NCBI RefSeq assembly: GCF_030698125.1
Contig: NZ_JAUYNV010000033.1
Coordinates: forward strand, 1 to 64,000
Origin: Methyloversatilis sp.
GTDB lineage: Bacteria; Pseudomonadota; Gammaproteobacteria; Burkholderiales; Rhodocyclaceae
Length of the DNA: 64,000 nt
Reading direction: 5' to 3'
Positions 1 to 7,896 of the stretch are shown here, in pieces. The position numbers and the translations under genes were made by a program. How positions within the stretch are numbered: position 1 is the first letter of the stretch; each line of letters begins with the position of its first letter. Below the pieces are notes generated by a model. It had not been told where the DNA came from, ran no database searches, and worked only from the letters and a program-made list of their open reading frames with translations.

Positions 1-2
1 AG

Positions 3-1595
3 ATCCTCATCCTCGATTTCGGCTCCCAGGTCACCCAGCTCATCGCACGCCGTGTACGCGAAGCGCACGTGTATTGCGAAATCCACCCGGCCGACGTCAG
101 CGACGACTTCGTGCGCGGCTTCGGCGCGCAGGGCGTCATCCAGACCGGCAGCCACATGTCGGCCTGGGAGGAAGAAACCGACCGCGCGCCGCAGGCGGTG
201 GTCGAACTGGGTGTGCCGGTGCTGGGCATCTGCTACGGCATGCAGACCATGGCGCAGCAGCTGGGCGGGCGCGTCGAGGCGGGCACGGTGCGCGAATTCG
301 GCTACGCCGAAGTGCGCGCGCGCGGCCACACGAAGTTGCTCGACAGCATCGAGGATTTCCGCACCGAGCAGGGCCACGGCATGCTCAAGGTGTGGATGAG
401 CCACGGCGACAAGGTGACCGAGCTGCCGCCCGGCTTCAAGCTGATGGCGTCGACCGACAGCTGCCCGATCGCCGGCATGGCCGACGAGGCGCGCCGCTTC
501 TATGGCGTGCAGTTCCACCCCGAAGTGACGCACACCGCGCGCGGCGCCGACATCCTGCGCAAATTCGTCCTTGACGTCTGCGGCTGCGCCGCCGACTGGA
601 TCATGGGCGACTACATCGAAGAGGCGGTTGCACGCATCCGTGAACAGGTCGGCGACGAGGAGGTCATCCTCGGTCTGTCCGGCGGCGTCGATTCATCGGT
701 CGCCGCCGCGCTGATCCACCGCGCCATTGGCGACCAGCTCACCTGCGTGTTCGTCGATCACGGCCTGCTGCGCCTGAACGAGGGGCAAATGGTGATGGAC
801 ATGTTCGTCGGCCGGCTGCATGCGAGGGTGATCCACGTCGATGCGTCCGACCAGTTCCTCGGTCACCTGAAGGGCGTCAGCGATCCGGAAGCCAAGCGCA
901 AGATCATCGGCCGCGAATTCGTCGAGGTGTTCAAGGCCGAGGCGGCGAAACTGAAAGCGGGCGGCGACGGCCACAAGGGCGCGTCCTTCCTCGCCCAGGG
1001 CACCATCTACCCGGACGTGATCGAGTCCGGCGGCGCCAAGAGCAAGAAGGCGACGGTGATCAAGTCGCACCACAACGTCGGCGGTCTGCCGGAAAAGCTC
1101 GGCCTCAAGCTGCTCGAGCCGCTGCGCGAACTGTTCAAGGACGAAGTGCGCGAACTGGGCGTCGCCCTCGGCCTGCCGCGCGACATGGTGTATCGCCACC
1201 CCTTCCCCGGCCCGGGCCTGGGCGTGCGCATCCTCGGCGAAATCCACCGCGAGTACGCCGACCTGCTGCGCCGCGCCGACGCCATCTTCATCGAAGAACT
1301 GCGCAACACCATCGACCCGGCCAGCGGCAAGAGCTGGTACGACCTCACCAGCCAGGCTTTCGCCGTGTTCCTGCCGGTGAAGTCGGTCGGCGTCATGGGC
1401 GACGGCCGCACCTACGAGTGGGTCGTGGCCTTGCGCGCCGTGCAGACGCAGGACTTCATGACCGCCCATTGGGCCGAACTGCCGCACAGCCTGCTCGGTC
1501 GCACCAGCAACCGCATCATCAACGAGGTGCGCGGCATCAATCGGGTGGTGTATGACATATCGGGTAAGCCGCCGGCGACGATCGAGTGGGAGTGA
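3..1595 (+). CDS. guaA: GMP synthase (glutamine-hydrolysing), 5'-truncated by window edge
   Basis: Converts XMP to GMP with ATP and glutamine in the cytosol, the last step of GMP synthesis. The open frame runs from the window edge (ILILDFGSQ, normally near residue 10) to the family-typical C-terminus KPPATIEWE, so only a few N-terminal residues are missing. The ORF track begins at an internal GTG. Visible are the class I amidotransferase nucleophile region (GICYGMQTM) with its His/Glu pair (FHPEVTH), the P-loop of the ATP pyrophosphatase domain (LSGGVDSSV) and the dimerisation domain ([11 protein letters not shown]). Oddity: the usual ILSGGP segment reads IQTGSH. The last 15 bases are repeated at 7784-7798 and form the left attachment site of an island. 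Confidence 0.97.
   Translation: MLILDFGSQVTQLIARRVREAHVYCEIHPADVSDDFVRGFGAQGVIQTGSHMSAWEEETDRAPQAVVELGVPVLGICYGMQTMAQQLGGRVEAGTVREFGYAEVRARGHTKLLDSIEDFRTEQGHGMLKVWMSHGDKVTELPPGFKLMASTDSCPIAGMADEARRFYGVQFHPEVTHTARGADILRKFVLDVCGCAADWIMGDYIEEAVARIREQVGDEEVILGLSGGVDSSVAAALIHRAIGDQLTCVFVDHGLLRLNEGQMVMDMFVGRLHARVIHVDASDQFLGHLKGVSDPEAKRKIIGREFVEVFKAEAAKLKAGGDGHKGASFLAQGTIYPDVIESGGAKSKKATVIKSHHNVGGLPEKLGLKLLEPLRELFKDEVRELGVALGLPRDMVYRHPFPGPGLGVRILGEIHREYADLLRRADAIFIEELRNTIDPASGKSWYDLTSQAFAVFLPVKSVGVMGDGRTYEWVVALRAVQTQDFMTAHWAELPHSLLGRTSNRIINEVRGINRVVYDISGKPPATIEWE
1581..1595 (+). repeat. Left direct repeat (attL-like), end of guaA
   Basis: ATCGAGTGGGAGTGA, the final four codons and stop of guaA. It is identical over 15 bases to 7784-7798. 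Integration into this site keeps guaA intact, as expected for an integrase that targets a conserved gene end. Confidence 0.8.
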
Positions 1596-2035
1596 CGGGT
1601 GCTTGATTTCCTATATTAATCAATAGCTTTTCGATATCCGTCAACGTTGATGCGTGCGACGTCAATGACTTATTCATAATCACTAAGTCGTTGAGCGCTA
1701 TGCGCTGTCGTACACAAGCCCGGCTCTAAAACGAGAGTTCCGGTGATAGCAGCGAATTCTGTTGAAGGTAGTTTTGACGGCGAAATTCCCCCGGTAGATT
1801 GCCGACGATTTTTTACCGACATTGCCGTGAGTGGGACTCGTCTAGCGTAGGGTAGGGCGCGCAGACCTTCACGACTCGGTAGGTAGAAGGGCACAGCAAG
1901 CCAGCCCATCCCGCCACGCCCCGTTGCCGGATTGGCAAGCGGAGCGCGCAGCACGACAGCGCGACCCGGCCATGCCGGGTGACGCTTTGGGAAGTCCAAG
2001 CGCTCCGACATGGTCTCGTAGAGCGGCAGCGCTAT

Positions 2036-2053
2036 ATTCACTGCGCAGTAAAT
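2036..2053. promoter_or_regulatory. Distal palindromic operator of the AbiE-like operon
   Basis: ATTCACTGCGCAGTAAAT, with the perfect 10-bp palindrome ACTGCGCAGT at its core. It repeats the motif of 2091-2106 about 55 bp upstream. AbiEi-type antitoxins are known to repress their own promoters through inverted repeats, so these are candidate autoregulatory sites. Confidence 0.6.
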
Positions 2054-2090
2054 ATTGTCGAAACGCCGAATCTTCACTAAGATCGGCTTA

Positions 2091-2106
2091 TTTACTGCAC
2101 AGTAAA
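2091..2106. promoter_or_regulatory. Proximal palindromic operator of the AbiE-like operon
   Basis: TTTACTGCACAGTAAA, with 7-bp inverted arms, lies 14 bp before the ATG at 2121. At this distance a bound protein would block the promoter or early elongation. It matches the upstream site in the TNACTGC-CAGTAAA pattern. Confidence 0.6.
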
Positions 2107-2120
2107 AAACCGCTAGACCC

Positions 2121-3218
2121 ATGATACTCGAGTCTTCTCTGACCGAACGGCAGCTGATCACGCAGTTTCTCGATGCCCTCCGAGAGCTGCCGGAGGTGCA
2201 TGCAGACCTGGATCATTTGGAGCCTATCGGTTCGACCGCCGATCGCGGGTATGACGCGCAGATCGACCTGCAGGTAGCGGGCAAGTCCTTCATCCTGCTG
2301 GTGGAGGCCAAGAAGGCCGTGTATCCGCGAGACGTTCGGCAGGTGATCTGGCAGCTCCGAGAGGCCCGCTACGGCCGGCTCAGGGGGCACGGCAAGGAAT
2401 CACTGTCACTACTGGTCGCCGAGTCCATCTCCCCCGGCGCCAAGGAACTGCTCAGAGATGAGCACGTCGGGTACTACGACAGCGGCGGCAGCATGTATTT
2501 GCCTGCGCCGGGGGCCTACTTCTACATCGACAAGCCTCCGCCCAAGACCCTCGCAAAGTCGGTTCGATCCCTGTTTTCCGGGCGACGCGCGCAAGTGCTT
2601 CATGCCGTGCTGGCCCAACATCAGGACTGGTTCGGCGTAAAGGAACTGGCCAAACGGGCAATGGTGTCACCTGCCACAGCCTCCCAGGTGCTGACGGAGC
2701 TTGAGCGTTTCGACTGGCTGGTGTCGCGCGGGCAAGGGCCGAGCAAGGAACGCCATCTTCGCGAGCCCGCAGCTCTGCTGGATGCTTGGGTGAAGCAACT
2801 CGCATCGATCCGCCCCCCGAACCTTCGTCGCTATTACGTGCCGGCCACTAAAGCAGACCAGTTGCTGGATCGGGTCGGCGAAGTCTTCGACGCCCATGAA
2901 GCCGGATACGCGATCAGTCACGAAGCCGCGGCACAGCGCTATTCCCCATTCCTCTCCGGCGTTTCCCAGGTGCGCGCCCGGCTGCTGAGCGGCTCCAACG
3001 CCGATGCGGCCATCGGTGAACTGGGCGCACGTGTGGTCGACGAAGGCGCCAACCTCGCCATCATCGAAGCTAAGTCGCCCGGCGACTTGCTCTTTCGCGA
3101 ACGAGTCGGCGGCATGTGGCTGGCCAGCCCGGTACAGGTCTATCTCGATCTGCTGCGCGGTGAAGGCCGCTCCAAGGAAATGGCCGAGCATCTACGCAAG
3201 GAAAGGATCGGCTTCTGA
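2121..3218 (+). CDS. AbiEi-like antitoxin/regulator with PD-(D/E)XK-like N-terminus
   Basis: 365 aa, probable antitoxin and autoregulator of the pair with the next gene. Residues about 40-80 show the spacing of a PD-(D/E)XK nuclease fold: an Asp in YDAQIDLQV, then hydrophobic-E-x-K in LLVEAKKA (E62, K64) and a following Gln (Q78). Residues about 150-215 form a winged helix (VKELAKRAMVSPATASQVLTELERFDWL) suited to the two palindromes upstream. The C-terminal region of about 140 aa is of the AbiEi-associated kind and contains a second IIEAK string. Its stop codon overlaps the downstream ATG (TGATGG), so translation is coupled. Family assignment rests on architecture and partner. Whether the nuclease-like domain is active is unknown. 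Confidence 0.65.
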   Translation: MILESSLTERQLITQFLDALRELPEVHADLDHLEPIGSTADRGYDAQIDLQVAGKSFILLVEAKKAVYPRDVRQVIWQLREARYGRLRGHGKESLSLLVAESISPGAKELLRDEHVGYYDSGGSMYLPAPGAYFYIDKPPPKTLAKSVRSLFSGRRAQVLHAVLAQHQDWFGVKELAKRAMVSPATASQVLTELERFDWLVSRGQGPSKERHLREPAALLDAWVKQLASIRPPNLRRYYVPATKADQLLDRVGEVFDAHEAGYAISHEAAAQRYSPFLSGVSQVRARLLSGSNADAAIGELGARVVDEGANLAIIEAKSPGDLLFRERVGGMWLASPVQVYLDLLRGEGRSKEMAEHLRKERIGF

Positions 3219-4114
3219 TGGCCAAACCCGCAACGCTCGACGGCTACAGCGACCAGTACACGCTCGATTGCGAACGCGTCCTCGTGACGTTGCTGCGCGG
3301 ACTGGGGCCGTGGAAGGACTCGGTCTACCTGGTCGGTGGCCTCACCCCGAGGTACCTGGTCGCCGCTCGACCGCCCGCGGTCCCAGCGCATGCGGGCACC
3401 CTCGATGTCGACATCGTGATCGACCTGCAGATCCTCGCTGACACTGAGGCGTATCACACGCTGGAGGACAACCTCAAGAAGATGGGCTTCGAGCGTGCCG
3501 AAAATGACGCCGGTAAGAAGCTCTCCTGGCGTTGGCAAGCCCGCACCGAACACGGTGCACTTATGGTGTTGGAGTTGCTCGCAGATGCACCTGATATCGC
3601 CGGCGGCAAGGTGCAGCCGCTGCTGACCGAAGGCACGATCTCGGCGTTGAACATCCCGCATTCGTCGATTGTCTTTGACCTCCATCAGGTCACCGAGATC
3701 CATGCCGAACTGCTGGGCGGCAACGGCGTGGCAACCGAGAAGGTCAAGCACGCCAACCTGGTCAGTTTTACGTGCTTGAAGTCGTTTGCGTTCGATCAGC
3801 GCTTCGAGCGCAAGGATGCGCATGACCTGATCTATTGCATCGAGCACGCACCCGAAGGGTTGGACGCGGCGGCCGCAGCTTTTCGTCAGGAGGTTGCAGG
3901 CAAACACAGTGCCGTGGTCGAAGCCTCGCTGGCGACCCTGCGCAGCCGCTTCGCGGGCGACGAAAAGACCGAGGGCTATCGAAAGGACGGCCCAGTATCG
4001 GTAGCCAAGTTCGAGCTGGGTGAGGGCGATGAGCCGGAGCAGCGTGAGGCGAGGGCGTTGCGGCAGCGGCAGGCGAGCGATGTGATTGAGCAACTCCTTG
4101 CTCGAATCGGATAA
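3218..4114 (+). CDS. AbiEii-like nucleotidyltransferase toxin
   Basis: 298 aa, predicted nucleotidyltransferase of the type used as toxin in type IV (AbiE) systems. The N-terminal active site is visible: the glycine pair G40-G41 in YLVGGLTPRYL, followed by D63 and D65 in TLDVDIVIDL, which fits the hG[G/S]...Dh[D/E]h signature. Known AbiEii enzymes transfer NMPs to nucleic acid or tRNA and stall growth. The substrate here cannot be read from sequence. It starts one base into the stop of the upstream regulator, the usual antitoxin-toxin order. The SIR2 remnant begins 37 nt downstream on the same strand. Confidence 0.7.
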   Translation: MAKPATLDGYSDQYTLDCERVLVTLLRGLGPWKDSVYLVGGLTPRYLVAARPPAVPAHAGTLDVDIVIDLQILADTEAYHTLEDNLKKMGFERAENDAGKKLSWRWQARTEHGALMVLELLADAPDIAGGKVQPLLTEGTISALNIPHSSIVFDLHQVTEIHAELLGGNGVATEKVKHANLVSFTCLKSFAFDQRFERKDAHDLIYCIEHAPEGLDAAAAAFRQEVAGKHSAVVEASLATLRSRFAGDEKTEGYRKDGPVSVAKFELGEGDEPEQREARALRQRQASDVIEQLLARIG

Positions 4115-4150
4115 ACGATCAAGTAGAAGAACGCATAAGAGGGGTAGCTC

Positions 4151-4749
4151 ATGACAGTCAGCATCCACAATTCCGATCAATACATGGCCAGTCTGCGGCA
4201 GATCATTGCCCAGGGGCGGAAACGGATTGGCTTGCTGGTCGGAGCGGGGCACCAGCCGACATCTTCCCGCCCGGCAGCGACAAGCCCTTGATTCCTGCAG
4301 TGGCGGGCCTCACCGATATGGTGGTGCAGGCGCTGACACCCGCCTACGGCAAGACCTTGGATGCCGTGCGGGCTGAGTTTGATACTCCGAATATCGAAAC
4401 GATCCTGTCGCGGGTGCGTAGTTTGGCCAGCGTCATCGGAAAGACGAAGGTTCATGACCTAGATGGGGAGGGGTATAAGAAGCTGAGCGAGGCGGTCTGC
4501 GAACAGATCGGTGCCATCGTCAACAAGCCGCTCCATGAGGGGCCTTCTCCGTACACAGAGTTTGTGACTTGGATCAGCGGTATAGGTCGCGAACACCCGG
4601 TTGAAATTTTCACCACCAACTACGACCTGTTGTTTGAGCAAGCGTTGGAACGCACGCGTGTCCCATTCTTTGATGGTTTCCGCGGTGCAAGTGAGCCTTT
4701 CTTCGACCCGTCTTCGGTTGCCTGTTGCCGCACACCGAAATGCACGTGA
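4151..4749 (+). pseudogene. SIR2-family defence gene, frameshifted and C-terminally truncated
   Basis: The ATG at 4151 follows an AGAGGGG ribosome site. It opens a frame with the SIR2-type NAD-binding start KRIGLLVGAG, which stops early at 4292. The continuation is in another frame (DIFPPGSDKPLIPAVAGLTD, then IFTTNYDLLFEQAL and FFDGFRGASEPFFDP), typical of SIR2-like domains of phage-defence NADases. Restoring one base near 4250 (GCGGG-C-GCACCA) would rejoin the frames as GAGAPADIF. The protein also ends abruptly after FFDP, where family members continue for at least a hundred residues. The gene therefore looks dead twice over. The frameshift alone could be a sequencing error, but the truncation could not. 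Confidence 0.75.
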
Positions 4750-4814
4750 CAGCGTAGTCTTGGGTGTCGTCTGACCGGCGCACGTTTCTTTCACCCCACC
4801 GGGACCCCGCCACC

Positions 4815-5597
4815 ATGCTGAAGGACAAGACCGCACTCGTCACCGGCTCCACCTCGGGCATCGGCCTGGGCATCGCTCACGGCCTCGCCGCGCAGGGCGC
4901 CAACGTGATCCTCCATGGTTTCGGCGATCCGGCCGCCACTGCGCGGCTGACGGCGGAATTCGCCGAGCGCTACGGCGTCCGGGTCCGCTACGACGGTGCG
5001 GACATGCGCCGGCCCGAAGCGATCGAGGCCATGATGGCCGGGGCGCTGGCGGAGTTCGGCTGCGTCGACCTGCTGATCAACAATGCGGGCATCCAGCATG
5101 TGGCGCCGGTGGACGAGTTTCCGGTCGAACAGTGGGATGCCATCCTCGCGATCAACCTGACGGCCGTCTTCCACACCACGCGACTCGCCCTGCCGGCCAT
5201 GAAGGGCCGGGGCTTCGGCCGCATCGTCAATATCGCCTCCGCCCATGCGCTGGTGGCCAGCCCCTACAAGTCGGCCTATGTCGCTTCCAAGCACGGCGTG
5301 GCCGGGCTCACCAAGTCGGTGGCGCTCGAAGTGGCCGAAGCGGGCATCACGGTCAACGCAGTTGCCCCGGGCTACGTGCGGACGCCACTGATCGACGCGC
5401 ATATCCCGGACACCGCCAGGGCACGCGGCATCACGGTCGAGGCCGTCGTCCGCGACGTGCTGCTGGCCGCACAGCCGACCAGGAAGTTCGTGACGGTCGA
5501 GCAGGTGGCTGCGCTGACGTGCTTCCTGTGCAGCGACGATGCCGCCTCGATCACTGGCGCTGTGTTGCCGGTGGATGGCGGCTGGACGGCGCACTGA
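4815..5597 (+). CDS. bdhA: 3-hydroxybutyrate dehydrogenase (SDR family)
   Basis: 260 aa, cytosolic NAD-dependent oxidation of (R)-3-hydroxybutyrate to acetoacetate, used in polyhydroxybutyrate turnover. It shows the complete short-chain dehydrogenase pattern: the nucleotide site TGSTSGIG near the N-terminus, NNAG, the catalytic Ser of NIASAHALVASPYKSAY with YVASK, and PGYVRTP. The length matches the family. The ATG at 4815 is chosen over the ORF-track start 4764 because the Rossmann strand begins immediately after it (MLKDKTALVTG). It lies between the SIR2 remnant and the hip operators, inside the direct-repeat boundaries, so it is apparent island cargo. Reasonable alternative: another SDR of unknown substrate. 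Confidence 0.85.
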   Translation: MLKDKTALVTGSTSGIGLGIAHGLAAQGANVILHGFGDPAATARLTAEFAERYGVRVRYDGADMRRPEAIEAMMAGALAEFGCVDLLINNAGIQHVAPVDEFPVEQWDAILAINLTAVFHTTRLALPAMKGRGFGRIVNIASAHALVASPYKSAYVASKHGVAGLTKSVALEVAEAGITVNAVAPGYVRTPLIDAHIPDTARARGITVEAVVRDVLLAAQPTRKFVTVEQVAALTCFLCSDDAASITGAVLPVDGGWTAH

Positions 5598-5842
5598 GCG
5601 CTCGGCCCGGGCGCTGATCCGCGGAAACGGGCCCTGAGCGAATCAGACTTCAGCCACGACTGAAAGAATCGCTTCAGGCAGGGGCGGCGCCTGGCGTGGG
5701 ATGTAAGGGGTCAGCGATGCCGGATCGGCCTCGATTGCGTCGCATGTCGATCGTGCTCCTCTTCGGTGTTCTTCAAGGGAGGGACCTACCGGGCGACGCT
5801 CCCTTCCCAGCGAAAGGAAGCGCGAAAATCTGATCATTAAAT

Positions 5843-5858
5843 GCCCAGAATATTGGGC
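5843..5858. promoter_or_regulatory. HipB-type operator 1
   Basis: GCCCAGAATATTGGGC, an imperfect palindrome whose centre is exactly 85 bp (about eight helical turns) upstream of the centre of operator 2. Paired sites on one DNA face are typical of HipB repression. Confidence 0.65.
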
Positions 5859-5927
5859 GTTATCGGATTATTTGCCTGGTTTGGTGATTTTATCGCTCAT
5901 GCTCGACTTGTGCTCGGTGTCGTAAAA

Positions 5928-5943
5928 GCCCAATATATTGGGC
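5928..5943. promoter_or_regulatory. HipB-type operator 2 overlapping the putative -10
   Basis: GCCCAATATATTGGGC is a perfect 16-bp palindrome. The TATATT inside it could serve as a -10 box with TTGTGC at 5908-5913 as a weak -35, so HipB binding here would exclude RNA polymerase. It lies 27 nt before the hipB ATG. Confidence 0.7.
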
Positions 5944-5969
5944 GTTGAGTGCATGGAGTGCCTGGTTTA

Positions 5970-6302
5970 ATGAGCAAATTTGTCATGCCCCAACAAGCCA
6001 CCGAGCAGGTTGTCCAGCTGGGTCAGCGCATCCGGGTGGCGCGGATCCGGCGCGGCTGGTCGGTCGCCGATCTCGCCAGCAAGGCGGGAATCAACCGGAA
6101 CACGCTCACGGCGCTGGAACTCGGCAAGCCCGGTACGGCGGTCGGCGTGTGCTTCACGGTACTGTGGGCACTCGGCCTGGACAAGTCTCTGGACGCTGTT
6201 GCGGATCCCGACAGCGATCTCCACGGCAAGGCGCTCGAAGCGTCGCGCCGCCCTACGCGGGCGGGCAAGGCCCGCAAGGCGATCGACGACTATGACTTCT
6301 GA
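5970..6302 (+). CDS. hipB: HipB-like XRE-family antitoxin
   Basis: 110 aa from ATG 5970 (MSKFVMPQQATEQ). The ORF-track start at GTG 5949 would lie only 6 bases after the operator. It has an HTH_3/XRE fold: GQRIRVARIRRGWSVADLASKAGINRNTLTALELG. It neutralises HipA and represses the operon through the palindromes upstream. Its end overlaps the hipA start by 11 nt, the usual antitoxin-first coupled arrangement. Confidence 0.85.
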   Translation: MSKFVMPQQATEQVVQLGQRIRVARIRRGWSVADLASKAGINRNTLTALELGKPGTAVGVCFTVLWALGLDKSLDAVADPDSDLHGKALEASRRPTRAGKARKAIDDYDF

Positions 6303-7554
6303 GCGCGAAGCCTATGTCTACATTCAGCTACCCGGCACGTTGGAAACGGTGCCGGCAGCGCTGCTCAGGGTGCAGACGCTGCCCGACGGCATGCAAATAG
6401 GGCGGTTTCGCTACGGCGACCGCTACCTTCAGCGCCAAGAGGCGGTTGCACTCGATCCGTTCCAGCTGCCTCTTGCCAGGGAAGTCTTCGAGTTCACCCA
6501 GCTCAAGGGGATTCCCGGTGCGGTTCGGGACGCCGGCCCCGACGCCTGGGGACGGCGCGTGATCGAACACAAGCTCGAGCGCAGCGCGGCTGACCTCCAC
6601 GAAATCGACTATCTGCTACAGGGTCCGCAAGACGGGGCAGGGTACTTGAGCTTCGGGCTGAAAGCCGAACCGCCCGCGCCCAGGCGCCAGTACAACCGCA
6701 CGCACCAGTTGGCCGAGCTGATCGCCGCTACACAGGCGATCGAAGAGGGCCGCCCGGTGGCCGCCCATCTGCTCGAACAGCTCGATCCTGGCACCAGCAT
6801 GGGTGGTGCGCGGCCGAAGGCCACGATCGAGGACGCGCAAAGTCTCTGGCTCGGCAAGTTTCCCGCCAGACATGACCGCTTCAATCTGCAGCGGGTCGAA
6901 TTTGCGACGCTCGACCTGGCTCGGAGATGCGGCCTGAATGTCGCACAGGCGCGGCTCGAGCCCGTTGGCGAGAGCGACGTGCTGATGCTGCAGCGGTTCG
7001 ATCGCGACTACACCGACAAGGGTTACCTGCGCTTCGGTCTCGTCAGTGGCCTGACCGTGCTCGACTGCGGTGATAGCCACCTGGACCGGGAACGTTGGTC
7101 CTACCCGTTGATGGCCGATAACTTGCGCCGCTGGTCCGACAAGCCGGAAGCCGACTGTGCCGAACTCTTCAGGCGTATGGTCTTCAATGCCGCCGTGACC
7201 AACAACGATGATCATCCGCGCAACCACGCTCTGCTACGCAGGCAGAAGGGATGGCGGCTGTCTCCGGCCTACGACCTCGTGCCCGCACCCGTGGTCAGCC
7301 TGGAGAGGCGCGACCTGGCCTTGACCGTCGGCGACTACGGTCGCACGGCCAGCCTCTACAACCTCCTGTCGCAGGCGGGGCGTTTCGGCTTGTCGGCGGA
7401 AGAGGCGCGCGGGCAAATCGATAGACTCGTCGATATCGTCCGGCATTGGCGCGACAGCTTCTTCGCCTGCGGCGTGTCAGCCAGGGACATCGACTACATC
7501 GCCCCGGCCATCCTGCCTGATTGCTTCTTCTTCGACAGGCGTCCCGATGCGTGA
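6292..7554 (+). CDS. hipA: HipA-like serine/threonine kinase toxin
   Basis: 420 aa. HipA kinases phosphorylate a translation factor, typically glutamyl-tRNA synthetase, and induce growth arrest. The ATG at 6292 is chosen because the N-subdomain-1 starts there; the ORF-track extension to 5980 runs through hipB out of frame. Motifs: STMGGARPKA-like SMGGARPKATI (phosphate loop), LGKFP, the catalytic loop AAVTNNDDHPRNH and the metal-binding SPAYDLVP. All catalytic elements seem present, so it could be active. The target cannot be inferred. It is the last gene of the island before the right direct repeat. Confidence 0.88.
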   Translation: MTSEREAYVYIQLPGTLETVPAALLRVQTLPDGMQIGRFRYGDRYLQRQEAVALDPFQLPLAREVFEFTQLKGIPGAVRDAGPDAWGRRVIEHKLERSAADLHEIDYLLQGPQDGAGYLSFGLKAEPPAPRRQYNRTHQLAELIAATQAIEEGRPVAAHLLEQLDPGTSMGGARPKATIEDAQSLWLGKFPARHDRFNLQRVEFATLDLARRCGLNVAQARLEPVGESDVLMLQRFDRDYTDKGYLRFGLVSGLTVLDCGDSHLDRERWSYPLMADNLRRWSDKPEADCAELFRRMVFNAAVTNNDDHPRNHALLRRQKGWRLSPAYDLVPAPVVSLERRDLALTVGDYGRTASLYNLLSQAGRFGLSAEEARGQIDRLVDIVRHWRDSFFACGVSARDIDYIAPAILPDCFFFDRRPDA

Positions 7555-7896
7555 GGCGCATACCGACTTGCACCTGTGACCAGGCCAGCGCGCCATCCTG
7601 CAACCGATCCGAAAAACATATGCAATCGTGGGCGCCGCGGGAGGCGATCTCTGCGGTCATCCGGTCGGTGCTGCGGTATTGGAGGCGGACCAAGCGGGCG
7701 TCTTCACGCTGGCAGTGACGGTAAAGTAGGATGTCCAGATCCCATAAAGCTGCATTCATGCGGGTTTCCAGCCCTCGGAAGCCATCGAGTGGGAGTGAGG
7801 GGGCGCCGGAGCATTCCGGGCTCGTGCTGTGACCTACAGACCGATCGCGGCAGCGCGTCCATACTTGTTTACGCTGCCGTCGAGGTGCCAGCATGG
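7555..7896. other. Intergenic region containing the right island boundary
   Basis: No gene recognised. A minus-strand open frame (7295-7894) crosses it, but most of that frame is the shadow of hipA. The only clear element is the direct repeat at 7784-7798. Confidence 0.55.
7784..7798 (+). repeat. Right direct repeat (attR-like)
   Basis: ATCGAGTGGGAGTGA, identical to the guaA terminus at 1581-1595 and, like it, followed by NGGG. A 15-base exact match 6.2 kb apart is very unlikely by chance. Confidence 0.8.

Larger units (their letters stand above)
1596..2120. other. Gene-free stretch at the left end of the island
   Basis: No convincing gene. The minus-strand ORF 1670-2161 has no recognisable domain and its 5' end overlaps the start of the next gene. 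AT content rises toward 2030-2110, where two palindromes and presumably the promoter of the AbiE-like operon lie. An integrase would normally be expected next to guaA and is absent. Confidence 0.6.
5598..5969. other. Intergenic region upstream of hipBA
   Basis: No gene seen. The right half is AT-rich and carries the two hip operators. The left half (5598-5830) shows nothing recognisable. Confidence 0.6.
1581..7798. mobile_element. Remnant genomic island integrated at the guaA 3' end
   Basis: The segment is bounded by an exact 15-bp direct repeat, ATCGAGTGGGAGTGA. The first copy encodes the terminal IEWE-stop of guaA and the second lies in non-coding DNA before the Acg-family gene. The 3' end of guaA is a recognised integration hot spot for tyrosine-recombinase islands. 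The cargo is defence or toxin related (AbiE-like pair, SIR2 remnant, HipBA) plus a 3-hydroxybutyrate dehydrogenase. No integrase or excisionase is visible, so the element is probably immobile. The att interpretation is inference from the repeat, its position in guaA and the cargo. Confidence 0.75.

Noticed and set aside
1670-2161. 163-aa minus-strand ORF downstream of guaA
   Set aside because: No recognisable domain or ribosome site; overlaps the operators and the start of the AbiE-like operon. Checked as a possible integrase remnant without finding recombinase motifs.
7295-7894. 199-aa minus-strand ORF spanning hipA end and the right direct repeat
   Set aside because: Half is a hipA shadow. 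The rest has no recombinase or other motif I can name.
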